Positions 25,801 through 26,254 of a stretch of 26,254 bases of DNA are shown one piece after another. The stretch's first letter is position 1, and each line of letters opens with the position of its first letter. A model generated the notes under the pieces. That model was not told the DNA's origin. It saw only the letters and a program-made list of their open reading frames with translations, and made no database searches. Source of the stretch: a virus; the IMG/VR virus record IMGVR_UViG_3300040810_000755, positions 1 through 26,254 of that record. One strand, given 5' to 3'. The translations under genes were made by a program, and so were the position numbers.

Positions 25801-26254
25801 GGTACTTCAGGAAGCTCAGGTTCATCAGGTATTTCAACTTATGGATTCCGTATAGAATACTCTACAACTACAACAGCAGCAGACCCAGGTTCAGGTAAAT
25901 TTAGATTTAACGCCTCTGACCCGGCTTCAGCTACTGAAGTTTATATTAGTGAGACTGATTTAGATGGATTAGGTGTTATTGGAATATTAGATACCTTAAC
26001 AGATTCTACAAATGGTAATAAATCTGTTATAACATTTAGATTAGAATCTAACCAAACATACAATGATATTGCTTATGTAACAGGCCAAACCGATAATGGT
26101 ACTTGGCGAACATTAGATATTTCCCATATTGATAAAAACGGTTGGGTTAATGTAGGTAATGGCGATGCTATGTTTATGGCGATTGAGCTTATAGGTGATG
26201 AAGGTACCTCAGGTTCATCAGGTACATCAGGTTCAAGTGGTACAGGATTTAATA
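16894..26254 (+). CDS. Giant Gly-Thr-Ser repeat protein (3' end beyond window), probable long virion fibre or adhesin
   Basis: The frame is open from ATG at 16894 to the right edge with no stop: at least 3,120 codons. Residues 1-596 are non-repetitive and beta-rich. The start is MAEYNPESPNLTLYGFFADP; a middle block reads LINTYFATYEPFQRFTFYPD then ITGSIEIGDLVTITGSVSG; the end is VEAAGGGSDLEIVYTGS. Residues 597-2979 are G-x-y repeats with a 101-residue super-period. Residues 2980-3103 form a compact domain, after which GTSG repeats restart. No signal peptide, membrane helix or catalytic motif is visible, and the repeat has no Arg, Trp, Pro or Cys that I noticed. Position after the neck genes and a shorter repeat protein, and the fibre-type domains, point to a tail or head fibre, or a surface adhesin. 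Attachment through the N-terminal region and tip domains beyond the edge are inference. The large antisense frame is not a gene. Confidence 0.9.
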   Translation, partial: MAEYNPESPNLTLYGFFADPSNKDKYGINDETGLGPNGSDAYISYDVVINTISAQNIGDASVRKSSGLAVGGSYNGQDIKVGDWVATRDGLRVWQITEITQKGDTYVSCSIEDVGMNMARTRSDRSNNPVGGAGVVVFEVNDNNVPLFASNQTDQITVNNGLDLINTYFATYEPFQRFTFYPDITGSIEIGDLVTITGSVSGTPVTPYRLIPAQDGDRVIGVVSDIFGGNNVNVRPYNKIITNFSKPELLTEGIVSSTWYLSGSDGAYTTSSDFGDPKFFQLSNAIGTSTTGSYDGPSLDETNYNLIINNIEVIPVDAGGSTLNIGQITSSINDYSGSTFVTASINEQGGVATITSGDSAGIGGEDGSYGYSSEPIQLFAVLDGSTGTPGSYPSAPGKFAITASGYEMVIHPTQSSDTVYDSFGGYPGAMAVDIKAAIDSASAATGADLTVTVVDDNTLTLTVNDGTNLEIEKISNDSFVRALVGLSSGTALPTGQFVAPSLEQYLALERTDGGDILLQGTWTSRPEATGLTSVSGTPPYLLMVEAAGGGSDLEIVYTGSIVETETTSIHFTGSGVVVEASGSNGVLVTIGDTSTSGTSGTAAGSGTSGTDGSSGTSGNGTDGTSGTTGTAGSSGTAGTSDTSGTSGASSGTSGTNGSNGTTGTAGDSGTSGTSDTSGTTGSAGTSGTSGDAASATSGTNGVSGTSGTSGDSSTSGTAGSSGTSGSDGSSGTTGTSGSSGTSDTSGTSGTAGSSGTTGNDGTSGTVGESGTSGTSDTSGTTGSAGTSGTSGDNESATSGTNGESGTSGTSGESSTSGTAGSSGTSGTTGDDGTSGTAGESGTSGTSETSGTAGNNGTSGTTGEDGTSGTVGESGTSGTSDTSGTTGSAGTSGTSGDNESATSGTNGESGTSGTSGDSSTSGTAGSSGTSGTTGEDGTSGTAGDSGTSGTSETSGTAGNDGTSGTTGDDGTSGTVGASGTSGTSDTSGTAGSAGTSGTSGDNESATSGTNGVSGTSGTSGDSSTSGTAGSSGTSGDNETSGTAGTGGSSGTAGDSGTSGTSDTSGTSGADGSSGTTGDDGTSGTAGNSGTAGTSDTSGTTGSAGTSGTSGDNDSATSGTNGESGTSGTSGDSSTSGTAGSSGTSGTTGEDGTSGTAGDSGTSGTSDTSGTAGEDGTSGTSGDNGTSGTVGESGTSGTSDTSGTTGSAGTSGTSGDNESATSGTNGVSGTSGTSGESSTSGTAGSSGTSGSDGSSGTVGTAGSSGTSDTSGTSGTVGSSGTSGDDGTSGTVGESGTSGTSDTSGTTGSAGTSGTSGDNESSTSGTNGISGTSGTSGESSTSGTAGSSGTSGSDGSSGTVGTAGSSGTSDTSGTSGTNGSSGTSGDDGTSGTVGTAGSSGTSDTSGTTGSAGTSGTSGDNESATSGTNGVSGTSGTSGESSTSGTAGSSGTTGSDGTSGTVGTAGSSGTSDTSGTSGTNGSSGTSGDDGTSGTVGTAGSSGTSDTSGTTGSAGTSGTSGDNESATSGTNGVSGTSGTSGESSTSGTAGSSGTSGSDGTSGTVGTAGSSGTSDTSGTSGTNGSSGTSGDDGTSGTVGTAGSSGTSDTSGTTGSAGTSGTSGDNESATSGTNGVSGTSGTSGESSTSGTAGSSGTSGSDGTSGTVGTAGSSGTSDTSGTSGTNGSSGTTGDDGTSGTVGTSGSSGTSDTSGTTGSAGTSGTSGDNESATSGTNGVSGTSGTSGDSSTSGTAGSSGTSGSDGTSGTVGTAGSSGTSDTSGTSGTNGSSGTSGDDGTSGTVGTAGSSGTSDTSGTTGSAGTSGTSGDNASATSGTNGVSGTSGTSGESSTSGTAGSSGTSGSDGTSGTVGTAGSSGTSDTSGTSGTNGSSGTSGDDGTSGTVGTAGSSGTSDTSGTTGSAGTSGTSGDNASATSGTNGVSGTSGTSGESSTSGTAGSSGTSGSDGTSGTVGTAGSSGTSDTSGTSGTNGSSGTTGDDGTSGTVGTSGSSGTSDTSGTTGSAGTSGTSGDNASATSGTNGVSGTSGTSGESSTSGTAGSSGTSGSDGTSGTAGTAGSSGTSDTSGTSGSAGTSGSTGDSKTSGTAGTAGSSGTSDTSGTTGSAGTSGTSGDVSSATSGTAGTSGSSGTSGGSSTSGTAGSSGTTGSDGTSGTVGTAGSSGTSDTSGTSGSAGTSGSTGDSKTSGTAGTAGSSGTSDTSGTTGSAGTSGTSGDVSSATSGTAGTSGSSGTSGGSSTSGTAGSSGTTGSDGTSGTAGTAGSSGTSDTSGTSGSAGTSGTTGDSKTSGTAGTAGSSGTSDTSGTTGSAGTSGTSGDVASATSGTAGTSGSSGTSGGSSTSGTAGSSGTTGSDGTSGTAGTAGSSGTSDTSGTSGSAGTSGTTGDSKTSGTAGTAGSSGTSDTSGTTGSAGTSGTSGDVESATSGTAGTSGSSGTSGGSSTSGTAGSSGTTGSDGTSGTAGTAGSSGTSDTSGTSGSAGTSGSTGDSKTSGTAGTAGSSGTSDTSGTTGSAGTSGTSGDVESATSGTAGTSGSSGTSGGSSTSGTAGSSGTTGSDGTSGTAGTAGSSGTSDTSGTSGSAGTSGSTGDSKTSGTAGTAGSSGTSDTSGTTGSAGTSGTSGDVNSATSGTAGTSGSSGTSGGSSTSGTAGSSGTTGSDGTSGTAGTAGSSGTSDTSGTSGSAGTSGSTGDSKTSGTAGTAGSSGTSDTSGTTGSAGTSGTSGDVNSATSGTAGTSGSSGTSGGSSTSGTAGSSGTSGSNGTSGSSGTAGSSGTSGSSDTSGTAGSSGTSGSDGTSGSSGTAGSAGTSGTSDTSGTTGSHGSSGTSGTSGSSGTAGSAGTGGTSGVSGVANSSGTSSTSGTAGSSGTTGTAGTSGVAGASNSSGTSTSSGTAGTTGTSGTSGSGDATSGTGGSGTSGTAGTSGSSDTSGTSGSAGTTGTDGTAGTSGGSGSSGTTGSSGTSGSSGTSGSSGSSGISTYGFRIEYSTTTTAADPGSGKFRFNASDPASATEVYISETDLDGLGVIGILDTLTDSTNGNKSVITFRLESNQTYNDIAYVTGQTDNGTWRTLDISHIDKNGWVNVGNGDAMFMAIELIGDEGTSGSSGTSGSSGTGFN
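18682..25830 (+). repeat. 7.1-kb coding low-complexity G-x-y array
   Basis: It encodes about 2,383 residues, nearly all GTS, GTA, GTT, GSS, GSD, GTN or GES triplets. GGT is the main Gly codon; Thr uses ACT or ACA; Ser alternates between TCA/TCT and AGT/AGC. Gly falls every third residue, with breaks at fixed places (GxSSTSG, SDTSG, GDSKTSG, GDNESATS). No unit is absolutely identical to the next over its whole length. Confidence 0.95.
18976..25089 (+). repeat. Twenty tandem 101-codon super-repeats
   Basis: The anchor codons for (A/S)TSGT fall at 18976, 19279, 19591, 19903, 20233, 20545, 20848, 21151, 21454, 21757, 22060, 22363, 22666, 22969, 23272, 23575, 23878, 24181, 24484, 24787 and 25090. 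Intervals are 303, 312, 312, 330 and 312, and then 303 fifteen times. A partial unit precedes (18682-18975) and a degraded one follows 25090. Units 1-13 are type A (ATSGTNG...GDN-S or similar end). The unit at 22969-23271 is a hybrid. Units from 23272 are type B (ATSGTAGTSGSSGTSGGSS... GDSKTSG ... GDV-S). Confidence 0.93.
25831..26202 (+). other. Compact domain inside the giant repeat protein
   Basis: It encodes about 124 non-repetitive residues between two GTSG tracts: ISTYGFRIEYSTTTTAADPG, SGKFRFNASDPASATEVYIS, then ETDLDGLGVIGILDTL and a final TDNGTWRTLDISHIDKNGW block. The 'Y-S-T-T-T-x-x-x-D-P-G-x-G-x-F-R-x-N...A-T-x-x-Y-I' pattern recurs in phage fibre proteins and is probably a beta-sandwich spacer or trimerisation knob. 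Its binding partner is unknown. Confidence 0.7.

Overview
The window is about 26 kb of AT-rich DNA from a contractile-tailed phage of the T4 superfamily (a T4-like or 'far-T4' myovirus), or a metagenomic contig of one. All genes lie on the + strand, are tightly packed or overlapping, and every complete gene ends in TAA. The T4 virion-morphogenesis block can be read directly: large terminase (gp17), portal (gp20), prohead protease (gp21), scaffold (gp22), major capsid protein (gp23), then PhoH and the neck and tail-completion proteins gp13, gp14 and gp15. Very few starts have a Shine-Dalgarno sequence. One gene has the look of a membrane-anchored protein common in Bacteroidota phages. Together these make a Bacteroidota host plausible, but the sequence does not prove it.

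Layout. 1-342: 3' end of a NadR/AAA_28-like ATPase or kinase gene. 370-1294: a small coiled-coil protein and a membrane-anchored protein. 1294-8029: terminase, portal, four small or unknown head-region proteins and the protease, ending at an intrinsic terminator (8058-8088). 8089-11183: an isolated scaffold plus major-capsid unit with a structured leader and its own strong terminator. 11184-16811: phoH, the three neck/tail-completion genes, a small beta-rich protein and a Gly-Thr-Ser-repeat structural protein, again ending at a terminator. 16894 to the right edge: one uninterrupted giant reading frame of at least 3,120 codons.

The most unusual object is that giant gene. It has about 596 residues of non-repetitive N-terminal sequence. 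Next come about 2,383 residues of collagen-like G-X-Y sequence made almost only of Gly, Ser, Thr, Ala, Asp, Glu, Asn and Val. A compact domain follows, and then the repeats resume at the edge. Inside the repeat there is a higher-order period of 101 codons (303 nt). It is exact over 15 consecutive units, and the first five intervals differ from it only by multiples of nine bases. The repeats are kept in protein register while codons drift. They change from one unit type to another through a single hybrid unit.

A short AT-rich element, TATTTATAATAA, sits 9-21 nt before several start codons and just after terminators. It is a candidate phage promoter that would give very short leaders. The genes fit one programme: gp17 packages DNA through gp20 into a gp22-templated, gp23-built prohead matured by gp21; gp13, gp14 and gp15 close the head and join the tail; the repeat proteins are probably fibres or surface adhesins. 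Tail sheath and tube genes, which in T4 lie between gp17 and gp20, are absent from that position.
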